Source: Ustilago trichophora (lineage: Eukaryota; Basidiomycota; Ustilaginomycetes; Ustilaginales; Ustilaginaceae). Taken from it: 64,000 nt of DNA. Location: the NCBI GenBank assembly GCA_900323505.1, contig OOIN01000004.1:496001-560000 (forward strand), read 5' to 3'. Made by a program: the position numbers and the translations under genes. Numbering within the stretch: the stretch's first letter is position 1; each line of letters opens with the position of its first letter. Under the pieces are notes generated by a model. It was not told where the DNA came from. It saw only the letters and a list, made by a program, of their open reading frames with translations, and did not search any database. Positions 33,235 to 43,039 of the stretch are shown piece by piece.

Positions 33235-33863
33235 GCTCAGAGCGACGCTCGACCCTTTCATTTCACTGTAGCATATTGGGATTGTGCAACTTGGCAGATT
33301 CGTACCCATGCCCTTCCTGGTGCGCCTGGACCGGCGTTTCTACCGTGGACTCTCTCCAGGCCCTCAGAATGTGGACGACAAACGATTGCAAGTTGCTTCT
33401 CGACCCTTGAGGTTGCCGAGAATGCAGCCTGCCGCAGGTGGGTGTATGCATTTGAGCGGTGCAACAAATGAGATGGACAAAGCGTGGGTTTCAGAGCTGC
33501 AGTAGTGGCATACACCAGCAGAATGCGAGAATGATGCTCACAAACATCAGCTCAAGCGTCCCATCTTGGACACGGATATAACGTGTGCACCTGTGGGGCA
33601 GGTTTAGGTCATGTCGAGTAGCGATGCTCGACCGTGCGATTTGCACTTATGAGCTCCCTAGACATGGAGCCGTCCCGCCAGTGAGTGTCTTGTTCGCACC
33701 GACGCTTACCTGCTTCGAATGTGGCTCAACTCTGCGTCCCCCACATTGATCTTCGTCAGGGGCACATGCAAGACAGGAAAACAAGAAACTTGGCTTGACG
33801 AAGCTTTCCCTCCGCGCATCATCTACGTCTCTGAAAACCAACATACCCTTCAAACGTTTCGCC
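33235..33863. other. Spacer between SRP101 and the secreted-protein cluster
   Basis: 629 bp marking the change from housekeeping genes to the cluster. No repeat, transposon or direct duplication was seen at this border. Confidence 0.5.
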
Positions 33864-34446
33864 ATGCTTCCTTCTAAAGCTCTGCTTTGCCTCGCCCTCT
33901 CGAGCTTGATCATGGTTGGAGCCGACTATCAGAAACAGAAGAGGGGACCCAAAGGAAGTGGTCGGCGCAGCAGGTCATCTTCCAGCACCGACGACTTTTG
34001 GTTTTGGGTCTACCACATGAGCAGTAATAGTTACCAGCCTACACCCATGTCTATGGAAGAGTTTGCTCAAGAAAACGTCAGGATCATGTGGGAGAATCGA
34101 CCAGCTCATGCGATGGCTGCCACTTGCATCAACAGTCCTTGGAGCGTTAAGGACTACGATAAGGTCAGCCCCGCCATCAGGGTCACATACTTTGTGAAGA
34201 CCAGCTTTTTACATCTTGAGCCCAGGATGCGACTGTGAGTACATAATCTGTAGCTCAAAGCCATGGAGGACAATACTGACTCAAAAACGCACAATCACGT
34301 CTCACAGATTTGACTGCCTCTATATCTGGGGGCCCAATCAGCAGTTCTACAGTTCGGACGATGTGAAAGAAGATCGAATGTCTTACACTATCGACGGGGA
34401 GAAGTGCACCATGGATAACAAGACCATGGATATTACTTGCCTTTGA
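33864..34446 (+). CDS. Small secreted protein with four cysteines, candidate effector
   Basis: Exon 1 33864-34234, intron 34235-34307 (73 nt, GTGAGT..CTCACAG, phase 2), exon 2 34308-34446; 169 residues. The start ATG (GCCATGC) gives a signal peptide, MLPSKALLCLALSSLIMVGA. The mature N terminus is basic (QKQKRGPKGSGRRSRSSSS) with a possible Kex2-type KR site. The mature part has four Cys, in ATCINS, FDCLYIW, EKCTMD and the last residues DITCL, enough for two disulfides. Splicing is needed: without it the frame stops right after the intron start and loses three of the four Cys. No similarity to the four larger neighbours is seen. It resembles smut small secreted proteins of the Mig type in size, Cys content and the presence of an intron, but no family is claimed. 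Confidence 0.82.
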
Positions 34447-35101
34447 GGGCTTTGGCCCAGGCCTTTCCAGCCCACATGAACGACCTTTGTTCTTTCATCG
34501 GTGTCTGGCTCATTGAATATTGTGTTTCTCTTTATGGTCTACAAGAGACGATCAAAGACTTTCCCGCAAGTCATTGATTCGTGTGTTGTCTCTCAAATTT
34601 TCCAGAGCAGTTGACCTTTTCTGTGCCTCTTCCAACATGCGAGCGTGCGATTGAAATAGTCCATGAGTGAGCTTCTGGGTTTCTGACCTGAGTATCTCGT
34701 CTGCAGGAAAGACAACAAATCACCTCGGTCGTGTGATCAGCCTTCTGACTCGTATATCTGCTGCATGCAGAGTCCACCAGGCCTCTAGGTGAGTCCAAGC
34801 TTCGTATGCCTCGTCTCTGCGAGGAATGGCAGTAACCCCTCTCGTCTTCGTCCCGCCATAAATGTTGATGAGGTAGTACACGTGGGCGGTTGTCACCAAA
34901 GCTGAATGAGGGCTGCAACTCTCGGTGGGACCCAGTCATGATCCATATCATCACACAGTGTTGGAATGTTGCTTTTCGACCCACGCACCGTCGTACACCC
35001 CTGGCCTGGAAGATATATATATCGTGCAAAGAAGAAGAAGACGCTTCGGTTCCCGTCCACACTTCACTCGTTCACATCAAGTTGCAACGTACGTTGACAC
35101 G
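34447..35101. promoter_or_regulatory. Spacer and promoter of the second cluster gene
   Basis: 655 bp. A clear TATA-like run ATATATATAT lies at 35013-35022, about 80 bases before the ATG at 35102. No gene. Confidence 0.55.
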
Positions 35102-36109
35102 ATGCGGATCTTCTTCGTGACAATTGCTCAACTCTCGTGCGTTGTCAGCGTTGCCCTCGCCCTAATTCCTCCCCGACCCGCTGAAGAACTTGGCGAAGGT
35201 CTTCATCGGCTTCAGTCAGTCTCTACAGAGCTAACCCTTGGAAATAACTGGAACGGCATCGCTCACCGCACTGGTGCGTTGGCACCTCGACCTGCCCAGA
35301 ATGAACAACCCTGGCATCTTTCCTTAGCAATGGACCATCGGTGGTCACCTGAACGCGCTGAGCCTACTGCCCCGGAGCCAGAAGGGATTCCATTCCATGA
35401 CCTCAGCCCACAATTGCCGCATTCTTCATCCGACGTCTCCACAACCTCCTCTCTCCGACCGTTGCCCCAACTCCCGGAGGTGGGGAAAGCGGCGACATCT
35501 GGTGCAGCTCCGCAGCTTGACCCTGTCTTTTCCAATCTGATTCTGGACGAGAGCTCAGGACTCATGAAGCTACCAAGAGCAATAACGAGCACGGACTCTG
35601 GTTGGTTCGATCCAATCTATGAACAGATGCTTTGGGATTTTCGCGGACACTCTTGGAAAGATCAGAAGCTGAAGATTCCACCAGGGTGGATGGAGACGCT
35701 GACGAGAACAAACAGCAAGTTCTTTCATGCGCCTAGCCCGGCTTTCATGCTACGGCTCGAGCCTGAAAAATGGGGCAGAGTACCAGGCATAACAGAGCCG
35801 AGAGAGGTCATCTTAAGACATCACGCAATGATGACATTTACAGGTGAAGACCAGCATCAAAACCTCTTGTCATCCTGGAGCACAACCGATAACGGCAAGC
35901 GCCTTGTGCTAATGGGAATTTATCACAGTGTGCCGAGGGGTAGAGCCGAAAAATTCTTCAAATTCGTCGGCGCAGAAGGCTACACCATGGTACCGACCAA
36001 AAAGAGGCATGCCGACATTTATCTCGTGTCCAGAAACGATCCCCAGCACGATGCCAATGTTGAAAAGCTTAAGTATAGCGAGGATCGTCACGGTGGAAAT
36101 TCCCACTGA
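35102..36109 (+). CDS. Secreted protein of the tandem family, member 1 (candidate effector)
   Basis: 335 residues, intronless. The ATG at 35102 starts a signal peptide (MRIFFVTIAQLSCVVSVALA); the frame upstream lacks an ATG. The mature N terminus LIPPRPAEELGEGLHRL matches the style of the next genes (Pro-Pro, then an acidic amphipathic stretch with EL and GL). Residues about 50-150 are Pro/Ser-rich and probably disordered. The C-terminal part (about 165-310) contains the family pattern: aromatic start SGWFDPIYEQML, a hydrophobic strand FFHAPSPAFMLRLEPE, then SSWSTTDNGKRLVLMGIYHSVP with Trp259 and Gly272. This member is the most divergent. The mature protein has no Cys. Function unknown; secretion and clustering are what suggest an effector. 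Confidence 0.85.
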   Translation: MRIFFVTIAQLSCVVSVALALIPPRPAEELGEGLHRLQSVSTELTLGNNWNGIAHRTGALAPRPAQNEQPWHLSLAMDHRWSPERAEPTAPEPEGIPFHDLSPQLPHSSSDVSTTSSLRPLPQLPEVGKAATSGAAPQLDPVFSNLILDESSGLMKLPRAITSTDSGWFDPIYEQMLWDFRGHSWKDQKLKIPPGWMETLTRTNSKFFHAPSPAFMLRLEPEKWGRVPGITEPREVILRHHAMMTFTGEDQHQNLLSSWSTTDNGKRLVLMGIYHSVPRGRAEKFFKFVGAEGYTMVPTKKRHADIYLVSRNDPQHDANVEKLKYSEDRHGGNSH

Positions 36110-36804
36110 GGCTTCCAATCATCCAGACGAAGACCTGCCTCTCTGCAGCATTGCACTTCGCCCATTCGATTCACCCAGCCAATATTTTGCCCGCACATGC
36201 TGAATGCAACGCATTGTCTCTTCACGTCCCTTTCTATGGTAAAGCCATCTGTTTGGATACTCTTGACTTTGAGCTCACTTGAGATAAGGCTTCCCTGAGA
36301 TCAAGGCAAAAAGAAAGGTTGCGAAGACTGCTGTCACCCGTGCCCCCACGTTGTTCCAAGTTCTCGCTCTCGAGGCCATCTTTAGAGTTGGTCTTTCGGT
36401 GGGACAATTCGATGCGTCTTCAGAAAGCATGCATGCCGTGGGGGTCGAGTTCCCACGCCACCGGACATTGCCCAGCTCGGCCTTCCCTTCTGTCCATAAA
36501 GTTCAAGAGTTCAATGAGAAGGATTCGACTTCCGCTTGCTTTTCTCACTCGGAATAGGTAGCATCATTTTGAGTTGACACCGAAGCCAAGTCGTCGTTTA
36601 AGTCTGACACGAATTCGCTTTCTTGGTATGGGCCTCGTTCATTGAGTTCTCGTGTCGATTGCAGTGTCGTCGTTTGTCTTCCTGCCAATCTTCTTCGCAT
36701 GGTCTCTGATTTATAAATTCCAGCATAGCATCAAGGCACCGTGTCAAATCTGGTTGCTTTACAAGTCCTAGCGGCCCTTGAAATAGCTGGTCACATTTCT
36801 CAAC
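36110..36804. promoter_or_regulatory. Spacer and promoter of the third cluster gene
   Basis: 695 bp. TATAAAT at 36712-36718 is about 90 bases before the ATG at 36805. No gene. Confidence 0.55.
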
Positions 36805-38085
36805 ATGATCTTACAGGCGCTTGTCGGCATCGTATTTCTTGTTTCGTGGCTGAATGTCGTGAGATCATTTCCTCTGTCAGCTCCTCCCGCGGAACTCGAA
36901 GGAGAATGGGTCCATGATTACAAAGATGCAGCTCACGAACTCACTAAGGCGTTCCAACAGCTCAGCGTCCAACCTCGGGAAGTGATTCAGCCGCACCATC
37001 AAGTGGTGGAGCTGGCTCCTCTTCCAGAGTCTTTACCATGGCCGGTGCATATTCAAGGCAGTTTCCCCAATCAGTGGACACAATCTCCGGACGAATGGTC
37101 CAACCTCCCTTCGATGCCCTCCATGTCTCATCTACATCACACTCACAGTGCCGACACGGACTCGCTCATGAGAGACTACTACGCCTCACAAATTCATCCA
37201 AGTGCAAACTCGGCAGTGTACCCTCTTCCTTTGAGCGCCTATGAGACGCATGCTCAAGGGGCGCCAACTCCCGCGGAGTCATCAAGCCTTTCGAGCGCTT
37301 CCAACTTCAACCCAATGGACACCGAACATCCGTCCTGGTCAGCCAATTCAGCTTCACTGTGGCACCCTGCTATGCTCCATCAAGCGCAGAACCTACAAGG
37401 AGGCATGCATTTTGACCCTCAGGGAAGAGCTCTCAACGAGATGATGTATGTAATCGCTCGTCAAAAATCAGCCGCTTATCCAGCCAAGCATCGCAAAGAG
37501 GATTTGATGGCCCCACTCACGATCGATACAGATCGTTCAGAGACTCCCACAATAGAGGCTCTCCCTCCTCACCGTCTCCCACGGAGAGTCAAAAACAGCG
37601 GAGAAGGCCTTCCTGAAGTCATCCTCCTTCCGACCATTTTCGAAGTCTGGCCATCTGAGCAGCTTCAGAAGGAGTTTTCCTGGTATCTAAAACTGCAATT
37701 TAATCAAAACTTTGACACCTTCCAGGATCTCACGTTGCAAGCTCAAAGCCGCTCAAACTCCTTCTCGTCTGATTTATCCAAGACTTTTCGAAAAGGAAGT
37801 CAGGTATATGCAGCGAGGCTCCCATCAGCTTCGATTTTGGTGACTTTCCGCACATCAACCTTGATCGACAAAGGAAACCGACAAGGACGCGCGCTGGCGC
37901 TCTGGACCATAGATCGTTGGGACAATACTCCTGCACTAACCCTCCGCGGGCTTTTCCTTGTGCCTCCTATACTTTACCATCGCATGCGCAACGGGTACGG
38001 AAAGGCGGTCTATGTTGTAACAGTCTCAGCTCATCCCGAAGCAGCTCCGCATGACCTAATCTTGCAACTCGCTCCTTCTCAATAG
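36805..38085 (+). CDS. Secreted protein of the tandem family, member 2 (candidate effector)
   Basis: 426 residues, intronless, no Cys at all. Signal peptide MILQALVGIVFLVSWLNVVRS, then FPLSAPPAELEGEWVHDYKD, parallel to the mature N termini of the neighbours. The middle (about 55-260) is rich in His, Ser, Pro and Gln. The C-terminal domain (about 267-415) is the clearest of the family and aligns with the next gene: GEGLPEVILLPTIFEVWPSE with GEGLPYVLRMSDTCVYQPSD; FRKGSQVYAARLPS with FRAGTKVYVVQLPS; ALWTIDRWDNTPALTLRG with TIWSGEVNDGSSLLTLRG. Conserved Trp367 and Gly382. The molecular function of this domain is not known to me. The coding sequence is slightly more AT-rich and less codon-biased than the flanking housekeeping genes, as often seen in effectors. 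Confidence 0.88.
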   Translation: MILQALVGIVFLVSWLNVVRSFPLSAPPAELEGEWVHDYKDAAHELTKAFQQLSVQPREVIQPHHQVVELAPLPESLPWPVHIQGSFPNQWTQSPDEWSNLPSMPSMSHLHHTHSADTDSLMRDYYASQIHPSANSAVYPLPLSAYETHAQGAPTPAESSSLSSASNFNPMDTEHPSWSANSASLWHPAMLHQAQNLQGGMHFDPQGRALNEMMYVIARQKSAAYPAKHRKEDLMAPLTIDTDRSETPTIEALPPHRLPRRVKNSGEGLPEVILLPTIFEVWPSEQLQKEFSWYLKLQFNQNFDTFQDLTLQAQSRSNSFSSDLSKTFRKGSQVYAARLPSASILVTFRTSTLIDKGNRQGRALALWTIDRWDNTPALTLRGLFLVPPILYHRMRNGYGKAVYVVTVSAHPEAAPHDLILQLAPSQ

Positions 38086-38777
38086 TTTTGTCACTACACG
38101 TCGCGCTCATCCATCGTTCGCAATCCATGACTTTCCTGGTTGGCTCGAGCTTGTTAATCTCTTCGTTCCAGGATCGCCCGATAGAGTCTCTTGAGAGACC
38201 AGATTTTGACTGAACGAAAGCTTCTCGCACGATCAAAGAGACCCGGAGATGTGTGAGAGCCATTGCGGTTACTCTGTGGGTGTTGATATACCATGCTCTC
38301 CCACACGTACTCCTTGCCCATGACACAATCACTATTTCGTAAAGCTCGGGTGCGAGTTCCCTGTCCCTCCCTGTTTGACGTGCATGTTTAGCAACCTCAG
38401 AGTGAATTTGTGAGGCGCAAAAGTATCTCCACTTGCAACACGCTTGCCTCACTTCCAACCCACCAGGCTCAGAGCTACGACTTGAAAGGAGGGCAACAAT
38501 GTACTTGATTTGAACCGAAACTTTGTCAACAATCCTGCGGGACACTCTGAGCGGTACCGACGCTTTAAGCTTCGATAGGGGCTACTCACATTTGAATCAG
38601 AAAATCGAGTCCGCGCAGCGAGCAGCCTCAACCCCAGCCAGGGCTCCATTGGCTCACAACTCTTGTGAACATCAGCGCAAGCCGCTATATCCAGGTGATC
38701 AATCTTCAGGTAACCGACGACGGATGCGCGTTCTACTCCGCTGGACCCAAGCCATTCACACGTTCTGAGACAGTCGC
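38086..38777. promoter_or_regulatory. Spacer and promoter of the fourth cluster gene
   Basis: 692 bp, no gene. A weak CTATATCC lies near 38685, about 90 bases before the ATG at 38778. Confidence 0.5.
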
Positions 38778-39860
38778 ATGCGCTGCAAAATGATCCGACC
38801 GAATCTTCACCACCTCCTTTTGCTCCTTCATGTGGCGATATCATTACACAGCGTTGGCGCACCTTCTCCGCCCAAGATCGATCCAGACTGGTTAGAAAAG
38901 TTCTTGGAGATGGATTGGGAGCAGGGCAGCAAGATCGAAGTAGAAACACACCAGCACGGGGGTAATTCCCATCAAAGTATGTCCCATTTAGCCGGAGACA
39001 TGTACATACCAGCGCAGAGCGTCGTGGCACCCCATCAGAACGCTCTGCTTCATCAATCGCTGGCGTCTCTCCGCCAGGATGGCCGTGAACCATCGATTAC
39101 ATCGGCTTTGCGTGATCCAGCTACATCGCAGCCACAGCTGGGGGCCTCTCATGGGCAACAAGCGTTGCACCTTCCTGGTCTGCCATCTTTCGACACTAAC
39201 ACTGCAAGTTTCCACACCTCTATCACACCTGATATTGGTGGAGAACCTTCAACATCGTTCGTGCCAGCTTCCGGATCCTTGCATCCCGTAAGCAGCTATG
39301 GGACCCCTTCCGGCGTTTCAGGACAGCCAGAGGTGCACGTGCACTCACCGGCGATACCGCTGCAAGTTTCTGCGGCCTCTGCTATTCCTGGGGAGGGATT
39401 GCCATATGTTCTCCGTATGTCCGACACCTGTGTGTACCAACCTTCCGACAAGCTAATGGACGAGATGTTTGATTATTTATTACCATCGCAACCGAAACTT
39501 CCAGCCGGCATGCGTAGGATACCCGACGAACTAATCCGCTTTGGCTTTCAGCAAGATACCAAACACTACTTCAGGGCTGGTACGAAAGTTTATGTAGTTC
39601 AACTGCCCTCACAATTGGTGTTCATCAGGTTTTTCCCAAAGGAAAAATTTGCACAGCAAGCCTTATTTTCACAGATCATGACAATTTGGTCTGGCGAAGT
39701 CAATGACGGTAGCTCCCTGCTGACTTTGAGAGGAGCCTGGTCCGTGGCTGCCTGGCTGCCAGATTCAGTCATTCGGATGCCCACAGTTCTTCCGTGCTTC
39801 ATAAAGATGGAGATTTTCAGCGATCGCATGTCCGGGTATGCCGTAGTCCGCAAGGACTGA
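38778..39860 (+). CDS. Secreted protein of the tandem family, member 3 (candidate effector)
   Basis: 360 residues, intronless. Two starts are possible: ATG at 38778 (MRCKMIRPNLHHLLLLLHVA) or at 38790 (MIRPNL); both give a signal peptide ending near HSVGA. The mature N terminus APSPPKIDPDWLEKFLEMDW follows the family plan. The region 55-200 is His/Gln/Ser/Pro-rich. The C-terminal domain (about 206-345) pairs closely with member 2 (GEGLPYV, FRAGTKVYVVQLPS, MTIWSGEVNDGSSLLTLRG), with Trp304 and Gly319. Two Cys remain in the mature form (DTCVY, LPCFIK), unlike the other members. No catalytic motif was recognised. Confidence 0.87.
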   Translation: MRCKMIRPNLHHLLLLLHVAISLHSVGAPSPPKIDPDWLEKFLEMDWEQGSKIEVETHQHGGNSHQSMSHLAGDMYIPAQSVVAPHQNALLHQSLASLRQDGREPSITSALRDPATSQPQLGASHGQQALHLPGLPSFDTNTASFHTSITPDIGGEPSTSFVPASGSLHPVSSYGTPSGVSGQPEVHVHSPAIPLQVSAASAIPGEGLPYVLRMSDTCVYQPSDKLMDEMFDYLLPSQPKLPAGMRRIPDELIRFGFQQDTKHYFRAGTKVYVVQLPSQLVFIRFFPKEKFAQQALFSQIMTIWSGEVNDGSSLLTLRGAWSVAAWLPDSVIRMPTVLPCFIKMEIFSDRMSGYAVVRKD

Positions 39861-40555
39861 GGAACTTTCGAGTCTGGACCTTTAGCACGCTTCACTTTGT
39901 TCATCGTAATTCGATTTGGCACGGTCTGCTTGACACGCAAATCACAGCTGATTTTTGGTCCGTCAATGGTCATCATTGCAATGAATGCAATTTTTACTGC
40001 CTGCCGTCGAGATATCACAAGAAACATTACAGGGGCCGTCAGTTTTTTGGGACTCAGCTCTGTTGCTGAACAAGAGCAAGGGCTGAGGCTTGAACTGATC
40101 CGAATCAGTCTAAATGCCCCGCCACCGAGAGTCTACAAGATATCTGTGATGTCTGTATTTTTCATGTGTCACAAAGAGCTCGAATCTCGTTGTTCAGTAT
40201 CAGAGTGGGGATTCTTTATTGGTTTTCATAAGCCGGATCGTACAGGCGATGCCGACGCAGAATCATGATCTCGAACTGAAAGCAGGGCACTTGTTCTCAC
40301 GCCTCTCAAGCCGCCACAGGTTTCAGCTCCCTTGCAGTACTTTTGGCACACATGAATAGCTTGCATTCGAAACTTGAGCCTGCTCCTAGCCAAATCAGGC
40401 CTTACTTGCCGGAATACCGAGGAGTCTGGACAAGATAAGACGCATAAGTACTAGCAATCAGACGTTGGTTCGTGGTTATTTCCGGCCTTGACTCAAACAT
40501 TCCGACCTCCTCTCTACCTTTCCAGCAGCGATTCCCCTTCAAAAAAAGACAAAAG
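39861..40555. promoter_or_regulatory. Spacer and promoter of the fifth cluster gene
   Basis: 695 bp, the same length as the spacer before member 2. No gene and no clear TATA box. Confidence 0.5.
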
Positions 40556-42475
40556 ATGAGGCTTCAAGAACACCAAAATTTGAAGTGGATCAGTATTGCA
40601 TGGCTCTTTTTAGCCTTCGCTCTTTCCTTCCCAAGTTTCGGCTTTCCAGCACCTCCGACAGGAGCTTTGGAATGGCTTGGAAAGGGTTTGGCAGATGTTG
40701 CCGAGGCGATGCATGAGGATGGCGCTCGGGATCGTCTTGAATCTATTTCGAGCAGCACGGTGCAAAGCCGTAAGGAAGCTGGAGCGAGCTCGAGTAACTT
40801 CCAATCTCAAGCCCAGACCTTCATGGACACGGGAGCATCTGCTTCTGGCTCGGCCTCCGGAGTCACTCATGTCTTCGTCCCACACTATTCTGCTTATATC
40901 CCAGTTCAGTATTCGCACGTCCCACTCACCTTCCTCCAGCCTGCCGCTCAAAGCGCTTTGCAGCCATCTGAAAACACGCTAGTGCATTACGAGGGCCAGC
41001 CACACCTATTCATGTTTGCTCACCAGCCAAAGTCAATCCCAATCGCGGCTAGACCGATTCAAGCCGTACCTGCCGCATATCCACAGGAGGCTAGGGCTTC
41101 AATATCTTCCGAGCCTCACCAGCGAGATTTTTTGCTTGGACTGCATAATGCTGGACTTACAGCAGAAGACCGAAACTCTGGTGCAGCTAAGTCAATTGAA
41201 CATGCACGAATCGATACGTCACACTCTTTTGGGAATGGGGATGCAGCTGGCATCGACCAAAGGAAGCCAACTTTGGCCGGAATACTCCCACCTAGAAATC
41301 TGGAGAAGAACAGGCTGGCTCAACGTCTGTGGGTATCTAGAAAACAGAGGGAGATGTTAAGGGCAAAAAATCCTGCGCAAAATCAGATGAGCGGTGTCGA
41401 CCCACTGGTCCGACAAATTGCCGTTGACAATGTCGAGTCTCTTTCCGAGGGTACTTTCCAGCTCTTTGGGGAAGAAGACCCCCAAGTCAACAACTTTGTA
41501 AGTTCTCTACGCCAGACTGAACAGCCAGAGCAAGGCTCAGGTGTGGCAAGCGGACCCGTACAGCCGTACTCTAAGCTTGCCCAGCGTCCGTCGGCGCTTG
41601 CAAGCACGATGTTCTTCCACCGCAAGCAAGCAGTACAGCTCCTTCTCAAGACCTCGGAGGGACAAAGAAGCCTGTTTGTGACGTACACAGCGCAACCTAG
41701 ATGGCTACCACGCAGCTCAACTCACGGCTACATTGGCGTCTGGGAAATCGCTCCTTCGCACGAGCCTGAAGCTCTGGGCCTTTACTTTCGCGGGTTCTAT
41801 CCGTTCCTGCCACTTGACTTCAAGGCACTGGAACACCATCCAAAAGCCACTGGCAGAAAATACTGGTTCTGGAAGTATCGAGCACAGAACGCAGCCTCCT
41901 TTCCGACCTTCAAGCTCTTCATAGCTAAAGTCGACCAAGTCGTGTCGGCTGAGCCGCCAGAGCTCCGTAAATTGCAAGATATACCCGAAATCCAAGCTCT
42001 CAAGCAATCCGGTCAAATGCAATCTGTCCTTTCTCTCAGCCAAATCTCCATGGGTCGGCACAGTTATGCCTACATGGAGTCTCCAGAGACTGTCGACCTT
42101 ATCAACCAGTGGAAGATGACTGCAGGGCTTGATCCAAATTCTTTCAGACCAATTCCACTAACTCAGGAGCAGATCGAAAACATATACACCAACATGGCAC
42201 CGTTCTTTCGCAACTGGATGGATGTCAAAGTCTTGGCCCTCCCAAACCAAGAGCTGTACATGCTTACCTGGCACCGGAGAGTTCCTTGGCTGACGCAGTA
42301 TAAAGGTAATGCGGCCGTAGTGTGGAAGATTGGTCCTGTCATCGGCGAAAATCGCTTGCTGATCGCCAAAGGCTTTTACGGTCTGAGGAAAGAAGACTGG
42401 GAGAAACTGACCCCCCAAGCTGTATTTGGCCTCCGAGATACTCGTTTCAAGCGCGGCTTGGCAGAGCTACCTTAA
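40556..42475 (+). CDS. Secreted protein of the tandem family, member 4, with two C-terminal domains
   Basis: 639 residues, intronless, no Cys. The ATG at 40556 (AAAGATGAGG) starts a signal peptide: MRLQEHQNLK then WISIAWLFLAFALSFPSFG. The longer frame upstream has only a GTG. The mature N terminus FPAPPTGALEWLGKGLADV is the best example of the shared motif. A disordered, Ser/Ala/Gln-rich region follows to about 250. Two copies of the family domain are then seen: copy A about 286-465 (FFHRKQAVQLLLKTSE, GYIGVWEIAPSHEPEALGLY, Trp396, Gly413) and copy B about 505-620 (FFRNWMDVKVLALPNQ, AAVVWKIGPVIGENRLLIAK, Trp590, Gly606). Copies A and B differ strongly, so the doubling is old. It probably arose by domain duplication or by fusion of two tandem genes. 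Confidence 0.87.
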   Translation: MRLQEHQNLKWISIAWLFLAFALSFPSFGFPAPPTGALEWLGKGLADVAEAMHEDGARDRLESISSSTVQSRKEAGASSSNFQSQAQTFMDTGASASGSASGVTHVFVPHYSAYIPVQYSHVPLTFLQPAAQSALQPSENTLVHYEGQPHLFMFAHQPKSIPIAARPIQAVPAAYPQEARASISSEPHQRDFLLGLHNAGLTAEDRNSGAAKSIEHARIDTSHSFGNGDAAGIDQRKPTLAGILPPRNLEKNRLAQRLWVSRKQREMLRAKNPAQNQMSGVDPLVRQIAVDNVESLSEGTFQLFGEEDPQVNNFVSSLRQTEQPEQGSGVASGPVQPYSKLAQRPSALASTMFFHRKQAVQLLLKTSEGQRSLFVTYTAQPRWLPRSSTHGYIGVWEIAPSHEPEALGLYFRGFYPFLPLDFKALEHHPKATGRKYWFWKYRAQNAASFPTFKLFIAKVDQVVSAEPPELRKLQDIPEIQALKQSGQMQSVLSLSQISMGRHSYAYMESPETVDLINQWKMTAGLDPNSFRPIPLTQEQIENIYTNMAPFFRNWMDVKVLALPNQELYMLTWHRRVPWLTQYKGNAAVVWKIGPVIGENRLLIAKGFYGLRKEDWEKLTPQAVFGLRDTRFKRGLAELP

Positions 42476-43039
42476 CATAGCATGCTGAATTGCCTTTGTG
42501 CAGATCGCTTCCGCTCTGTAACTTGCGCGGAAGGGCAACTCTTCCAGCACGTCAGGCGACTTGCTCCAGCCCCCTGATCTCTCACTACCTCTCCAGTTGC
42601 TCTTCCCTGTCGGCTTCGTCGGCTTTCCATATTCATGTAACTGACACCTTGATTGGCGCAGATTTGAATCCACTTCTGAGCATCACATGTTTTGAGAGTG
42701 AGCGCGAACTTGAGCCAATGCATTTGTTAAAGTGCAACGGCTATCGGATTTGTGGGGGAGTCGGGCTGCAATTTTACACGCAAATGGTCAACACCACCGA
42801 GCAGCATCCTGGGCATGATAAGACTTGTGCCCCAGCCCAAGCATCAATCCTTCGAGTACGACAAAAGCCACGTGCATTTGTACCGGTCGAACCCGCTCAA
42901 GTAGGTCAATTCGGCCCACATCGTGACCGTTCGAGCATTACTGAAAGCCGATCGCATTTGTGAAAGAAGACATGGTCTACTAAGAGAGAGCGTGGCAGCA
43001 CATTGTCATTACAACTTGGCCTTTGGTGTCTGGGCTGGG
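42476..43039. other. Spacer closing the secreted-protein cluster
   Basis: 564 bp between the last cluster gene and the convergent F-box-like gene. No coding relic recognised. Confidence 0.5.

Noticed and set aside
36090..38975. Shared GGNSH peptide in cluster members 1 (C terminus) and 3 (near residue 61)
   Set aside because: Different positions and different surrounding sequence; most likely chance.
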